Shown piece by piece: positions 9,169 through 17,220 of a stretch of DNA of 64,000 nucleotides. Each line of letters begins with the position of its first letter. Position 1 is the stretch's first letter. The notes below the pieces were generated by a model. The model did not search any database. It was not told where the DNA came from and saw nothing but the letters and a program-made list of their open reading frames with translations. The position numbers and the translations under genes are program-made. The stretch comes from Paracidovorax wautersii (GTDB taxonomy: Bacteria > Pseudomonadota > Gammaproteobacteria > Burkholderiales > Burkholderiaceae_C), in assembly GCF_031453675.1 (NCBI RefSeq), contig NZ_JAVIZX010000001.1, positions 186,001-250,000 of the forward strand, written 5' to 3'.

Positions 9169-10020
9169 ATGCACACGCTGTACGACGTGCCGGCACCGGC
9201 CAAGCTCAACCTGTTCCTGCACATCACTGGGCAGCGCGCAGACGGCTACCACCTGATGCAGTCGGTCTTCATGCTGATCGACTGGAGCGACACGCTGCAT
9301 TTCGAGTTGCGCCGCGATGGGTCGCTGACGCGTGAGGACCTGAACGTCCCGCTGCCGCAGGACGACCTCATCCTGCGCGCCGCGCGGGCATTGCAGGCCG
9401 CAACGCAGTGCCCCCTGGGCGCGCACATCGGCATCCGCAAGGCCGTGCCGGCCCAGGCCGGCCTGGGCGGCGGCTCGTCCGATGCGGCCAGCACGCTGCT
9501 GGCGCTCAACCGGTTGTGGAACCTGCACCTGCCCCGCGCGGCACTGGAGGCCATCGGCGTCACGCTGGGAGCCGACGTGCCGTTTTTTTTGCGCGGAAAG
9601 AACGCCTGGGTAGAAGGAATTGGTGACATAATTGCGCCTCTTGAGTTGGAGCAAGCACTGCCGCGAAGTCACTTCGCAGTGGTGAAGCCCGAAGCAGGGC
9701 TGGATACGAAATCAATTTTTTCGAGCCAGTCACTTAAACGGGATTCGGAGCGTGCTACAATCTCAGGCTTTGCTGCAGCACACTATCAATTCGGTAGAAA
9801 CGATCTGCAGCCGGTTGCTCAGGCCCTGTGCCCCGAAGTGCTGCAAGCCATCGAATGGCTCGCTCAAAAGGGATTGCAGGCCAGAATGACAGGCTCGGGC
9901 AGTGCGGTGTTTGCGCAAATGCCACAGGCTGTTGATTTGCGGGACGCGCCCAGCGCATGGCAAGTCAGGGCATGTGAAAATCTGGAGCTTCATCCTCTGG
10001 CAGGGTGGGCAGCAGATTGA
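9169..10020 (+). CDS. ispE: 4-diphosphocytidyl-2-C-methyl-D-erythritol kinase
   Basis: GHMP kinase of the non-mevalonate isoprenoid pathway, 283 residues. The N-terminus [21 protein letters not shown] and the ATP loop [12 protein letters not shown] (about residues 98-109) are characteristic, and GSGSAVF lies near the C-terminus. It follows lolB by 6 bp. The last third (from about 9590) is visibly less GC-rich than the rest and uses more A/T-ending codons. A run of eight T at 9583-9590 falls inside the coding region (codons for Phe-Phe-Leu). The reading frame is intact. A candidate promoter lies inside this gene and may serve the downstream tRNA. Confidence 0.96.
   Translation: MHTLYDVPAPAKLNLFLHITGQRADGYHLMQSVFMLIDWSDTLHFELRRDGSLTREDLNVPLPQDDLILRAARALQAATQCPLGAHIGIRKAVPAQAGLGGGSSDAASTLLALNRLWNLHLPRAALEAIGVTLGADVPFFLRGKNAWVEGIGDIIAPLELEQALPRSHFAVVKPEAGLDTKSIFSSQSLKRDSERATISGFAAAHYQFGRNDLQPVAQALCPEVLQAIEWLAQKGLQARMTGSGSAVFAQMPQAVDLRDAPSAWQVRACENLELHPLAGWAAD
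9734..9761 (+). promoter_or_regulatory. Candidate promoter inside ispE, for tRNA-Gln/prs
   Basis: TTAAAC at 9734-9739 and TACAAT at 9756-9761 are separated by 16 bp, with TGC just before the -10. It lies in the AT-richer part of ispE, about 300 bp before the tRNA. Such placement is plausible but the -35 is weak; it is inferred from sequence alone. Confidence 0.3.
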
Positions 10021-10028
10021 AGATATCG

Positions 10029-10051
10029 GTTGATTGCCTTCGGCAATCGAC
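10029..10051 (+). other. Ten-bp hairpin with UUCG-type loop before tRNA-Gln
   Basis: GTTGATTGCC pairs with GGCAATCGAC (one G-T pair) around a TTC loop. It starts 9 bp after the ispE stop and ends 6 bp before the tRNA. No T-tract follows. It may mark the 3' end of the ispE message or a processing structure ahead of the tRNA. Confidence 0.5.
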
Positions 10052-10057
10052 CCGTGT

Positions 10058-10134
10058 AGGGGAGTCGCCAAGTTGGTTAAGGCACCGGATTTTGATTCCG
10101 GCATGCGAAGGTTCGAATCCTTCTTCCCCTGCCA
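10058..10134 (+). tRNA. tRNA-Gln (anticodon TTG)
   Basis: The cloverleaf can be drawn by hand. Acceptor AGGGGAG pairs with CTTCCCCT (one G-T pair). The anticodon stem CCGGA/TCCGG encloses loop TTTTGAT with anticodon TTG. The T arm is GAAGG, TTCGAAT, CCTTC, and the CCA end is encoded at 10132-10134. It sits between ispE and prs, as in many proteobacteria. I see no integrase or duplicated 3' end nearby, so no integration has used it in this window. Confidence 0.96.
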
Positions 10135-10181
10135 AATACCTTTCGCGTACGGGCTTTTTCTTTCAGACTGCTGGGTCTCTC

Positions 10182-11156
10182 ATGCAAGCCAATCACCCCG
10201 ACTTCATGGTTTTCACCGGCAATGCCAACCCTGGCATGGCAGCTGAAATTGCCCAGCACCTCGGCACCACGCTGGGTGCGGCCGATGTGGGCCGCTTCTC
10301 CGACGGCGAAGTCACCGTCGAAATCAAGCAAAACGTCCGTGCCCGCGATGTGTTCGTCGTGCAGTCCACCTGCGCGCCCACGAACGACAACCTGATGGAA
10401 CTGCTGATCATGGTCGATGCGCTCAAGCGCGCCTCGGCCGAACGCATCAGCGCCGTGATCCCCTACTTCGGCTATGCCCGCCAGGACCGCCGTCCGCGCT
10501 CCACCCGCGTGCCGATCACGGCCAAGGTCGTGGCTAACATGCTGCAGGCCGTGGGCGTGGCACGTGTCCTGACGATGGACCTGCATGCCGACCAGATCCA
10601 GGGTTTCTTCGACATTCCGGTCGACAACATCTACGCGTCTCCCGTGCTGCTGGGCGACCTGCGCCAGAAGAACTACGAAGACCTGATCGTCGTGTCTCCC
10701 GACGTCGGCGGCGTGGTGCGTGCCCGTGCGCTGGCCAAGCAGCTGGGCTGCGACCTCGCCATCATCGACAAGCGCCGGCCCAAGGCCAACGTGTCCGAAG
10801 TGATGCACGTCATCGGCGAGATCGAAGGCCGCAACTGCGTGATCATGGATGACATGATCGACACGGCCGGCACGCTGGTGAAGGCGGCCGAAGTGCTCAA
10901 GGAGCGCGGCGCCAAGAGCGTGTACGCCTATTGCACGCACCCCATTTTCTCGGGTCCCGCCATCGAACGCATCTCCAAGGGCTCCGCCCTGGACGAGGTG
11001 GTCGTGACCAACACCATCCCCCTGGCCGATGCCGCGCGGGGATGCACCAAGATTCGCCAGCTCTCCGTGGCCCCGCTGATCGCAGAGACGATCCAGCGCA
11101 TTGCCAAGGGTGAGTCGGTCATGAGTTTGTTCTCGGACCAGGAAAACCTTTTCTGA
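10182..11156 (+). CDS. prs: Ribose-phosphate pyrophosphokinase
   Basis: A 324-residue enzyme making PRPP from ribose-5-phosphate and ATP, the precursor of nucleotides, histidine and NAD. It has the substrate loop [24 protein letters not shown], and the PRPP-binding loop [10 protein letters not shown]. The ATG at 10182 gives [15 protein letters not shown], the normal N-terminus; a longer reading would include the tRNA gene and is rejected. It lies 47 bp after tRNA-Gln and 153 bp before rplY. Confidence 0.97.
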   Translation: MQANHPDFMVFTGNANPGMAAEIAQHLGTTLGAADVGRFSDGEVTVEIKQNVRARDVFVVQSTCAPTNDNLMELLIMVDALKRASAERISAVIPYFGYARQDRRPRSTRVPITAKVVANMLQAVGVARVLTMDLHADQIQGFFDIPVDNIYASPVLLGDLRQKNYEDLIVVSPDVGGVVRARALAKQLGCDLAIIDKRRPKANVSEVMHVIGEIEGRNCVIMDDMIDTAGTLVKAAEVLKERGAKSVYAYCTHPIFSGPAIERISKGSALDEVVVTNTIPLADAARGCTKIRQLSVAPLIAETIQRIAKGESVMSLFSDQENLF

Positions 11157-11159
11157 TCC

Positions 11160-11178
11160 TTTCCGCCCTGGGCGGAAA
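11160..11178 (+). terminator. Hairpin 3 bp after prs
   Basis: TTTCCGCC pairs with GGCGGAAA around a CTG loop. There is no T-tract after it, only A residues in the arm. It may be a weak terminator or an mRNA-end stabiliser. Confidence 0.4.
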
Positions 11179-11188
11179 AGCATGCCAG

Positions 11189-11204
11189 GCCTCCTTCGGG
11201 AGGC
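11189..11204 (+). terminator. GC hairpin with TTCG loop in the prs-rplY gap
   Basis: GCCTCC, TTCG, GGAGGC forms a compact stem with a very stable tetraloop, followed by TTGTGCGTTG. Together with the hairpin just upstream it may attenuate transcription from prs into rplY. The sequence alone cannot separate a terminator from a leader structure. Confidence 0.4.
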
Positions 11205-11309
11205 TTGTGCGTTGTTCGGGAACACCAAGCAGGCCGGGCGCCGTGTGGCGCCGCAGGTCTTTATCAACAGGGTCAGGCTGGTCGCGGCCGACTCTTTCAG
11301 GAGCCAACT

Positions 11310-11942
11310 ATGAACTTCGTCGCTTTTGAGCGCGCCAAGCAAGGTACGGGTGCGAGCCGCCGTCTGCGCATTTCGGGCAAGACCCCCGGCATCGTCTACG
11401 GTGGTGCTGCCGAACCCCAACTGATCGAGATCGATCACAACGCCCTGTGGCACGCCCTGAAGAAGGAAGCGTTCCACTCCAGCGTGCTGGACATGGAACT
11501 CAACGGCCAGACCTCGAAGGTTCTGCTGCGCGACGTGCAGTACCACCCCTTCAAGCAACTGGTGCTGCACATCGACTTCCAGCGCGTGGACGCCAAGACC
11601 AAGCTGCACATGAAGGTGCCACTGCACTTCAGCGGTGCTGAAGAGTCGCCCGCCGTGAAGGTGGACAAGTGCATGGTCAACCCCGTCGCCACCGAACTGG
11701 ACGTGACCTGCATGCCTTCGGACCTGCCCGAATTCATCGCTGTGGACCTGTCCAAGCTGGAAAAGGGCTCCGCCCTGCACCTGAAGGACATCAAGCTGCC
11801 CAAGGGCGTGTCCCCCGTGATCCGCGGTGGCAAGCTGAACCCGGTGCTGGTGTCCGTGGTGGCCCCGGCCGCTGAAGTGGAAGCCCCGGCCGAAGGCGCC
11901 GCTGCTCCCGCAGCCGCTCCTGCCAAGAAGGGCAAGAAGTAA
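11310..11942 (+). CDS. rplY: 50S ribosomal protein L25 (general stress form, Ctc-like)
   Basis: A 210-residue 5S-rRNA-binding protein. It has the N-terminal L25 domain ([20 protein letters not shown], then [10 protein letters not shown]), the beta-rich C-terminal TL5 domain from about residue 100, and an Ala/Pro/Glu-rich tail ending in Lys-rich AKKGKK. The long two-domain form is called Ctc/TL5 rather than the short E. coli L25. AGGAG stands about 6 bp before ATG 11310. It is flanked by prs and pth, the usual neighbours. A perfect 19-bp hairpin 55 bp after the stop probably ends its message. Confidence 0.96.
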   Translation: MNFVAFERAKQGTGASRRLRISGKTPGIVYGGAAEPQLIEIDHNALWHALKKEAFHSSVLDMELNGQTSKVLLRDVQYHPFKQLVLHIDFQRVDAKTKLHMKVPLHFSGAEESPAVKVDKCMVNPVATELDVTCMPSDLPEFIAVDLSKLEKGSALHLKDIKLPKGVSPVIRGGKLNPVLVSVVAPAAEVEAPAEGAAAPAAAPAKKGKK

Positions 11943-11997
11943 GCCCTGCGCTGACTTCTACTCTCTGGGACGGGCCACCGATGCATCGGTGACCCGC

Positions 11998-12040
11998 CAC
12001 AAAGCAAACGGCCCACGCACAGTGGGCCGTTTGCTTTGTG
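11998..12040. terminator. Perfect 19-bp stem hairpin between rplY and pth
   Basis: The arm beginning CACAAAGCAAACGGCCC is repeated exactly in inverse at 12022-12040 around a five-base loop (GCACA). The stem is unusually long and perfect. The ends are A-rich on the 5' side and T-rich on the 3' side, so it may terminate in the plus direction after rplY. Confidence 0.6.
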
Positions 12041-12078
12041 CAAGACGTTCTGCACGCACCCCACCGGATAATCGCCGC

Positions 12079-12720
12079 ATGATCAAACTGTTTGTGGGCC
12101 TGGGCAATCCCGGGCCGGAGTACGAGGCCACCCGCCACAACGCGGGCTTCTGGTGGATCGATGCACTGGCACGGGAACTGAAGGTCTCGCTGGTGCCCGA
12201 ACGCAGCTACCACGGCCTGGTCGCCCGTACCAGCGTGAACGGCCAGAGCGTGTGGCTGCTGGAGCCACAGACGTTCATGAACCTGTCGGGCAAGTCCGTG
12301 GCGTCTCTGGCACGCTTCTTCAAGATCACGCCGCAGGAGATCCTGGTCGCGCACGACGAGCTGGACATTCCGCCCGGCCAGTCCAAGCTCAAGTTCGGCG
12401 GCAGCCATGCCGGCCACAACGGCTTGCGCGACATCCACGCGCAGCTGGGCTCCGCGGACTACTGGCGGCTGCGCATCGGCATCGGCCATCCCGGCGTGAA
12501 GGCGGAGGTGGTCAACTGGGTGCTGAAGAAGCCCGCGCCCGACCAGCGCACGCTCATCGAGGACAGCATCGCCCATACCCTCAAGGCCTGCCCGGCCCTG
12601 TTCGCGGGCGACATGGAGAAGGCGACGCAGCAGGTGCACACTACCAAGCCGCCGCGCCCCAAGCCACCCCGCCCGGCCGCCGCGCCCGCGCCCGCACTGG
12701 AAGGCGGCGCCGCGAGCTGA
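12079..12720 (+). CDS. pth: Peptidyl-tRNA hydrolase
   Basis: A 213-residue enzyme recycling tRNA from peptidyl-tRNA dropped by the ribosome. [15 protein letters not shown] opens the domain, TRHNAGF carries the catalytic His, and [14 protein letters not shown] and GSHAGHNGL are conserved. The C-terminus has an extra Lys/Pro/Ala-rich tail (about 25 residues) beyond the usual end. ATG 12079 is chosen because it begins the family's normal N-terminus; the frame upstream runs through the hairpin. A dispersed repeat lies between this gene and the convergent ferredoxin gene. Confidence 0.96.
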   Translation: MIKLFVGLGNPGPEYEATRHNAGFWWIDALARELKVSLVPERSYHGLVARTSVNGQSVWLLEPQTFMNLSGKSVASLARFFKITPQEILVAHDELDIPPGQSKLKFGGSHAGHNGLRDIHAQLGSADYWRLRIGIGHPGVKAEVVNWVLKKPAPDQRTLIEDSIAHTLKACPALFAGDMEKATQQVHTTKPPRPKPPRPAAAPAPALEGGAAS

Positions 12721-12734
12721 GCCCCTATAACTTC

Positions 12735-12787
12735 AAGCCAAAATGGCCTCTGGCGCTTGATACAAAAGCGCCACCAGCTATCAATAG
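12735..12787 (+). repeat. Dispersed intergenic repeat, copy B
   Basis: TGGCCTCTGGCGCTTGAT, a 3-nt spacer, then AAAGCGCCACCAGCTATCAA. Same layout as the other copies: GGCC box, GCGCTT/AAGCGC inverted core, AGCTATC box. It lies between the convergent ends of pth and the ferredoxin gene. Confidence 0.75.
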
Positions 12788-12809
12788 GTGAGCAATACGC
12801 CTCGCACCT

Positions 12810-13094
12810 TCAGGTGGGCGAGACGGGCGCGACAGGAGGCGTCGCCCCCGCCGATTGCAGGCGCTGGTACTTTTGGAACAGCGTCTCGCGGCTTTCCACG
12901 TGCTGTGGATTCACGGGAATGCAGGCCACGGGGCAGATCTGCACGCACTGCGGCTCGTCGAAATGGCCCACGCACTCAGTGCACTTGGCCGGGTCGATCT
13001 CGTAGATGTGCTCGCCCAGGTAGATGGCATCGTTGGGGCACTCGGGCTCGCAGACGTCGCAGTTGATGCACTCGTCGGTGATCATCAGCGCCAT
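12810..13094 (-). CDS. 2[4Fe-4S] ferredoxin, YfhL type
   Basis: A 94-residue electron carrier. The first cluster motif is CINCDVCEPECP (C-X2-C-X2-C-X3-C) and the second is C-X2-C-X8-C-X3-C (CTECVGHFDEPQCVQICP), the spacing with an insertion typical of YfhL/Alvin-type ferredoxins. A variable, Pro-rich tail follows. Ferredoxins of this type occur next to coaD or pth in many proteobacteria. The partner enzyme cannot be told from the context. It is convergent with pth. Confidence 0.93.
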   Translation of the reverse strand: MALMITDECINCDVCEPECPNDAIYLGEHIYEIDPAKCTECVGHFDEPQCVQICPVACIPVNPQHVESRETLFQKYQRLQSAGATPPVAPVSPT

Positions 13095-13346
13095 GCCGCA
13101 CCTCCTGCGCTGTGGGGCGCAGCGGCAACGGTCAGCGGGCGGGCGGCGATCAGGGCAGACATGCCCCGATTATCCAATGCCCGCGCAAGCCCCTGATCCC
13201 GGCATGACCAAGCCACGGGCCAGGGCTTGCAGACGATGCGGCCCCGGTTTTGCCGCTATGCTGCGGCCCACGCGGCGGCGGCATGCCGACGCGCCCCACC
13301 GATGCGCAGGGCCACTCCCCAGGCACCTGCAGTGCTCACACATTCC
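13095..13346. other. Divergent intergenic region, ferredoxin / ABC operon
   Basis: 252 bp hold the promoters of both divergent units. GATAAT on the minus strand (13169-13174) is a possible -10 for the ferredoxin gene without a matching -35. No clear plus-strand promoter was found. The plus-strand frame is open through here (TTG 13227), but its translation is low-complexity and not credible. Confidence 0.4.
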
Positions 13347-14309
13347 ATGGGACTTTTTCTCCTCAAGCGGTTCCTCACGCTCGTCGCCACGCTGGCCGGC
13401 GCCTCCGTCGTGGTCTTCCTGGTGCTCGAGATCCTGCCCGGCAATGCGGCCCAGGTCCTCATGGGGCCCGACGCGGCGCCCGAGGCCGTGGCCGCCCTGT
13501 CGTCCCAGCTCGGCCTGGACCAGCCCGCCCTGCAACGCTATCTGCAGTGGGTGGGCGGCCTGGTGGGGGGCGACCTGGGCAACAGCTACGCCTATGGCAC
13601 TCCGGTGCAGGAGCTGGTGCTGGAGCGCCTGGCACTGACCGTGCCCCTGGCCGTGCTGGCCATGCTGCTGGCCACCGTGCTGGCCATCGCCGCGGGCCTG
13701 TATGCCGCCGCGCGCCACAACCGCTGGGGCGACGTGGGCGTGATGGGCCTGGCGCAGCTCGGCATCGCGGTTCCCAACTTCTGGTTCGCCATCCTGCTGA
13801 TCCTGCTGTTCTCGGTGAAGCTGCAGTGGTTTTCCGCGGGCGGCTTCCCGGGCTGGACCGAAGCCAGCGGCGGCGGCCCCGCGCAGGCGCTGCAGGCCCT
13901 GCTGCTGCCGGCGATTGCGCTGGCCGTGGTGCAGGCCGCGATCCTGGCGCGCATCACGCGCTCGGCCGTGCTGGACGTGCTGCGCGAGGACTTCGTGCGC
14001 ACCGCGCGGGCCAAGGGCCTGTCCCAGCGCGCAGCGCTTTGGGGCCACGTGCTGCGCAACGCCATGATCCCAGTGGTGACGGTGATGGGCCTGCAGTTCG
14101 CCAACCTGCTGGCCGGCACCATCGTGGTCGAGAACGTGTTCTACCTGCCCGGCCTGGGCCGGCTGATCTTCCAGTCCATCGCCAACCGCGACCTGATCGT
14201 GGTGCGCAACTGCGTGCTGCTGCTGGCGGCCATGGTGATCGTGGTGAACTTCGTGGTCGACCTGCTGTATGCGGCCATCGACCCCCGCGTGAAGGCGAAC
14301 GGGCTGTGA
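13347..14309 (+). CDS. Peptide/opine ABC transporter permease, DppB-like
   Basis: A 320-residue inner-membrane subunit with about six membrane helices: the first at MGLFLLKRFLTLVATLAG, later ones near LAVLAMLLATVLAIAAG, FWFAILLILLF and LLLAAMVIVVNFVVDLLYA. The cytoplasmic EAA loop reads REDFVRTARAKGLS. This matches binding-protein-dependent permeases for dipeptides, oligopeptides or nickel. ATG 13347 is preferred to the upstream TTG because it begins at the first helix. Its stop overlaps the GTG of the next permease gene. Together with the following four genes it forms a complete uptake system, substrate unknown. Confidence 0.93.
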   Translation: MGLFLLKRFLTLVATLAGASVVVFLVLEILPGNAAQVLMGPDAAPEAVAALSSQLGLDQPALQRYLQWVGGLVGGDLGNSYAYGTPVQELVLERLALTVPLAVLAMLLATVLAIAAGLYAAARHNRWGDVGVMGLAQLGIAVPNFWFAILLILLFSVKLQWFSAGGFPGWTEASGGGPAQALQALLLPAIALAVVQAAILARITRSAVLDVLREDFVRTARAKGLSQRAALWGHVLRNAMIPVVTVMGLQFANLLAGTIVVENVFYLPGLGRLIFQSIANRDLIVVRNCVLLLAAMVIVVNFVVDLLYAAIDPRVKANGL

Positions 14310-15176
14310 GCGCCGCCGCGGCCCCCGCGACCCTGCCGGCGCAGCGCCTGTGGCAGCGTGCCCTGCGCCACCGCAGCTTCATGGCGGGTGCCGTGCTCAC
14401 CGCCCTGCTGCTGCTGGCAGCTGGCCTGGCCCAGGTGTGGACGCCCTATTCGCCCTACGACATGGACATGGACGCCAAGCTGCTGCCGCCCGGCGGGCGC
14501 GCACTGGCTGGGCACGGACGCCTTCGGGCGCGACGTGGCCTCGCTGCTGCTGGCCGGCGCGGGCAGCACCCTGCTGGTGGGCGTGATCGCCGTGGGTATC
14601 GGCCTGGTGGCGGGCGCGGGCCTGGGGCTGCTGGCAGCGGCGCGGCGCGGCTGGGTCGAAGAGGCCGTGATGCGGCTGGCGGACTTCACCTTCGCCTTCC
14701 CGGCCCTGCTGCTGGCGATCATGCTGGCGGCAGTCTACGGCGCGGGGCTGGTCAACGCCATCATCGCCATCGGCATCTTCTACATACCCACCTTCGTGCG
14801 GGTCACGCGGGCCTCGGCCCAGGCCGTGTGGTCGCGTGATTTCATCCTGGCCGCCCGGGCCTGCGGCAAGAGCCGCTGGCGCATCACCTGGGAGCATGTG
14901 CTGCCCAACATCGCCCCGGTGCTGATCGTGCAGGCCACCATCCAGTTCGCGCTGGCGATCCTGGCGGAGGCCGCGCTGTCGTACCTGGGCCTGGGCACGC
15001 AGCCGCCGGAGCCCTCGTGGGGCCGCATGCTCAGCGAGGCGCAGACGCTGATGTTCCAGGCGCCGCTGCTGGCCGTGTGGCCTGGCGTGGCCATCGCGCT
15101 GGCCGTGCTGGGCCTCAACCTGCTGGGCGACGGGCTGCGCGATCTGCTCGACCCCAAGCTCGCGCGCCGGCGGTGA
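14306..15176 (+). pseudogene. Peptide ABC transporter permease, DppC-like, frameshifted
   Basis: The N-terminal part (GTG 14306, SAAAAPATLPAQRLW, first helix AGAVLTALLLLAAGLAQVW, then DMDAKLLPPGG) is in one frame. The rest (AHWLGTDAFGRDVASL, membrane helices, EAA loop ARACGKSRWRI) is in another. The break is at 14491-14502, where the sequence reads CCCGGCGGGCGCGCACTGG. Removing one base, or adding two, restores the conserved GTDxxGRD segment. Joined, the protein would be about 290 residues, the normal size. As written the gene cannot give a full permease. It could be a genuine inactivating indel or a sequencing error in a GC-rich run; the intact neighbours favour an error or a very recent event. 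Confidence 0.85.
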
Positions 15177-15181
15177 CGCCC

Positions 15182-16195
15182 ATGACCATCCCATCCACGC
15201 CCCTGCTGCAAGTCGCCGGCCTCAGCGTCGAGCTGGCCACCCACCACGGCCCGGCCACGGCCGTGCGCGAGGTGGGCTTCACCCTGCAGCGCGGCGACAC
15301 GCTGGGCCTGATCGGTGAATCGGGCAGCGGCAAGTCGCTCACGGCGCTGGCGCTGATGGGCCTGCTGTCCGAGGGCGCCCGCGTGCACGGCAGCGTGCGG
15401 TTCGACGGCCGGGAGCTGCTGGGCCTGCCGGAAGCCGCCCTGTGCCGCCTGCGCGGCCACCGCATGGCCATGGTGTTCCAGGAGCCGATGACCGCCCTCA
15501 ACCCCGTGCACCCCATCGGCCGGCAGGTGGCCGAGCCGCTGCGCCTGCACCGCGGCCTGTCGGCACGGGCCGCGCGCCAGGAGGCCGTGCGCCTGCTGGA
15601 CCGCGTGGGCATCGCCCAGGCCGCGCTCCGGCTGGACGCGTATCCGCACCAGTTCTCGGGCGGGCAGCGCCAGCGCATCATGATCGCCATGGCGCTGGCC
15701 TGCGGACCGGACCTGCTGATCGCCGACGAGCCCACCACGGCGCTGGACACCACCGTGCAGCGCCAGATCCTCGACCTGATCGCCGAGCTGGTGGCTGAGC
15801 GCGGCATGGCGCTGATCCTCATCTCGCACGACCTGGGCGTGATCGCGCAGAACGCCGCCCGCATGCTGGTGATGTACGGCGGCAGCGTGGTCGAGAGCGG
15901 CCCGACGGAGGCCGTCTTCGCCCAGGTGGCGCACCCCTACACGCGCGGGCTTCTGGCCGCGCGCCCGCGCCTGGGCGCGCCGCGCCAGAGCGGCCTGCGG
16001 CTGCCGACCATCGCGGGCACCGTGCCGGCGCTGGCAGACCTGCCGCCCGGCTGCCCTTTCGCGGGCCGCTGCGCGTTCACCGCGCCCGCGTGCGATGCCG
16101 CCCTGCCGCCGCCCGTGGCGCTGGGCGCCGCGCACCAGGCGCGCTGCATCCGGCTGGACGCCGTCGCCGCAGCCGTGCGGGAAGGCAAGGCATGA
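15182..16195 (+). CDS. Peptide ABC transporter ATPase, DppD-like
   Basis: A 337-residue ATP-binding subunit. Walker A is GESGSGKS (about residues 46-53), the signature FSGGQRQR, and Walker B LLIADEPTTALD. The C-terminal oligopeptide-transporter extension carries PPGCPFAGRCAF and a further Cys, a pattern that in some relatives binds an Fe-S cluster. The ATG at 15182 is 6 bp after the preceding gene; longer readings overlap it. Its stop overlaps the ATG of the second ATPase gene (ATGA). Confidence 0.95.
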   Translation: MTIPSTPLLQVAGLSVELATHHGPATAVREVGFTLQRGDTLGLIGESGSGKSLTALALMGLLSEGARVHGSVRFDGRELLGLPEAALCRLRGHRMAMVFQEPMTALNPVHPIGRQVAEPLRLHRGLSARAARQEAVRLLDRVGIAQAALRLDAYPHQFSGGQRQRIMIAMALACGPDLLIADEPTTALDTTVQRQILDLIAELVAERGMALILISHDLGVIAQNAARMLVMYGGSVVESGPTEAVFAQVAHPYTRGLLAARPRLGAPRQSGLRLPTIAGTVPALADLPPGCPFAGRCAFTAPACDAALPPPVALGAAHQARCIRLDAVAAAVREGKA

Positions 16196-17091
16196 CGCCG
16201 CAGGATGCTCCTTTTTCCATAGCTTTAGGCGCTTATCCCCAAAGCGCCAGCGGCCCATTGCACTCAAAACCCCGAGGCCTGGACGAGCCGGCACCACCGC
16301 TGCTGCGCGTGACCGATCTGGCGCGCGACTACCCGCTGCCGCGCGCGGGGCTCTTCACGCCGCGGGCGCAGGTGCCGGCGCTGCGCGGCGTGTCCTTCAG
16401 CGTGACGGCCGGGCGCAGCCTGGGCATCGTGGGCGAATCGGGTTCGGGCAAGTCCACGCTGGCGCGGCTGGTGATGGCGCTGGACACGCCCACGCGCGGC
16501 ACGGTCGAGCTGCTGGGGCGCAACCTGCACGCCCTGCCGGCCGCGGCCCTGCGCGCTGCGCGGCGCGACTTCCAGATGGTGTTCCAGGACCCGTACGGCT
16601 CGCTGGACCCGCGCCAGACGGTCGAGCGCATCGTGGCCGAGCCGCTGCACATGCTGGCGCCCGCGCCGCGCGCGCAGCAGCAGCGCGCCCAGGTGCTGCA
16701 GGTGCTCGACCAGGTGGGCCTGCGCAGCGCGGATGCCGACAAGTACCCGCACGAGTTCTCGGGCGGGCAGCGCCAGCGCATCGCCATCGCCCGGGCGCTG
16801 ATCACGCGGCCCCGCCTCATCGTGGCGGACGAGCCGGTGAGCGCGCTCGACGTGTCGGTGCAGGCGCAGGTGCTCAACCTGATGCAGGACCTGCAGGAGC
16901 ACAGCGGCGTGACCTATCTGCTCATCAGCCACGACCTGGCCGTCGTCAGCCACCTGTGCGACGAGGTGCTGGTGCTGCGCGAAGGCGCCGTGGTGGAGCG
17001 CGGCACGCCCCAGGCGCTGTTCAGCGCGCCGCAGCACCCGTACACGCGCGCCCTGGTCGATGCCGTGCCCCGCGTGGAGCGCGCGCCTTAG
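16192..17091 (+). CDS. Peptide ABC transporter ATPase, DppF-like
   Basis: A 299-residue ATP-binding subunit: Walker A GESGSGKS (about residues 82-89), FSGGQRQR, and LIVADEPVSALD. It ends soon after PYTRALVDAVPRVERAP, so it lacks most of the C-terminal extension seen in the first ATPase. The ATPase domain proper begins near residue 38 (LLRVTDLARDYPLP). The first ~27 residues are encoded by a copy of the dispersed intergenic repeat, so this N-terminus is not ancestral. ATG 16192 overlaps the previous stop and is the natural coupled start; GTG 16309 is an in-frame alternative with no ribosome site. Confidence 0.93.
   Translation: MTPQDAPFSIALGAYPQSASGPLHSKPRGLDEPAPPLLRVTDLARDYPLPRAGLFTPRAQVPALRGVSFSVTAGRSLGIVGESGSGKSTLARLVMALDTPTRGTVELLGRNLHALPAAALRAARRDFQMVFQDPYGSLDPRQTVERIVAEPLHMLAPAPRAQQQRAQVLQVLDQVGLRSADADKYPHEFSGGQRQRIAIARALITRPRLIVADEPVSALDVSVQAQVLNLMQDLQEHSGVTYLLISHDLAVVSHLCDEVLVLREGAVVERGTPQALFSAPQHPYTRALVDAVPRVERAP
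16216..16272 (-). repeat. Dispersed repeat, copy C, inside a coding region
   Basis: CATAGCTTTAGGCGCTTA, 4 nt, AAAGCGCCAGCGGCCCATT. Same boxes as copy I, near-identical in AGCGCCAGCGGCC. It is read through in frame as the N-terminus of the DppF-like ATPase without a stop codon. Confidence 0.75.
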
Positions 17092-17220
17092 GCGCCTGCC
17101 ACCCCCACGGCCACGCCCGCCGGGCCGCTGTAGTACAAAGCGGTGTCACCCCCCCAAAAACCACAAGCGGTGCGGCGCCCTGCAGCGCCAGCGCCGCCGC
17201 GCCACCAGGAGATTCCCCGC

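Noticed and set aside
10058-10134. tRNA-Gln as an attachment site for an integrated element
   Set aside because: No integrase and no duplicated tRNA end nearby; the flanks are the conserved ispE and prs genes.
14358-14500. Open frame starting at ATG 14358 as the start of the second permease
   Set aside because: Its first ~45 residues are Cys/Pro/Arg-rich and out of frame with the real first membrane helix encoded from GTG 14306; it only becomes meaningful after the frameshift.
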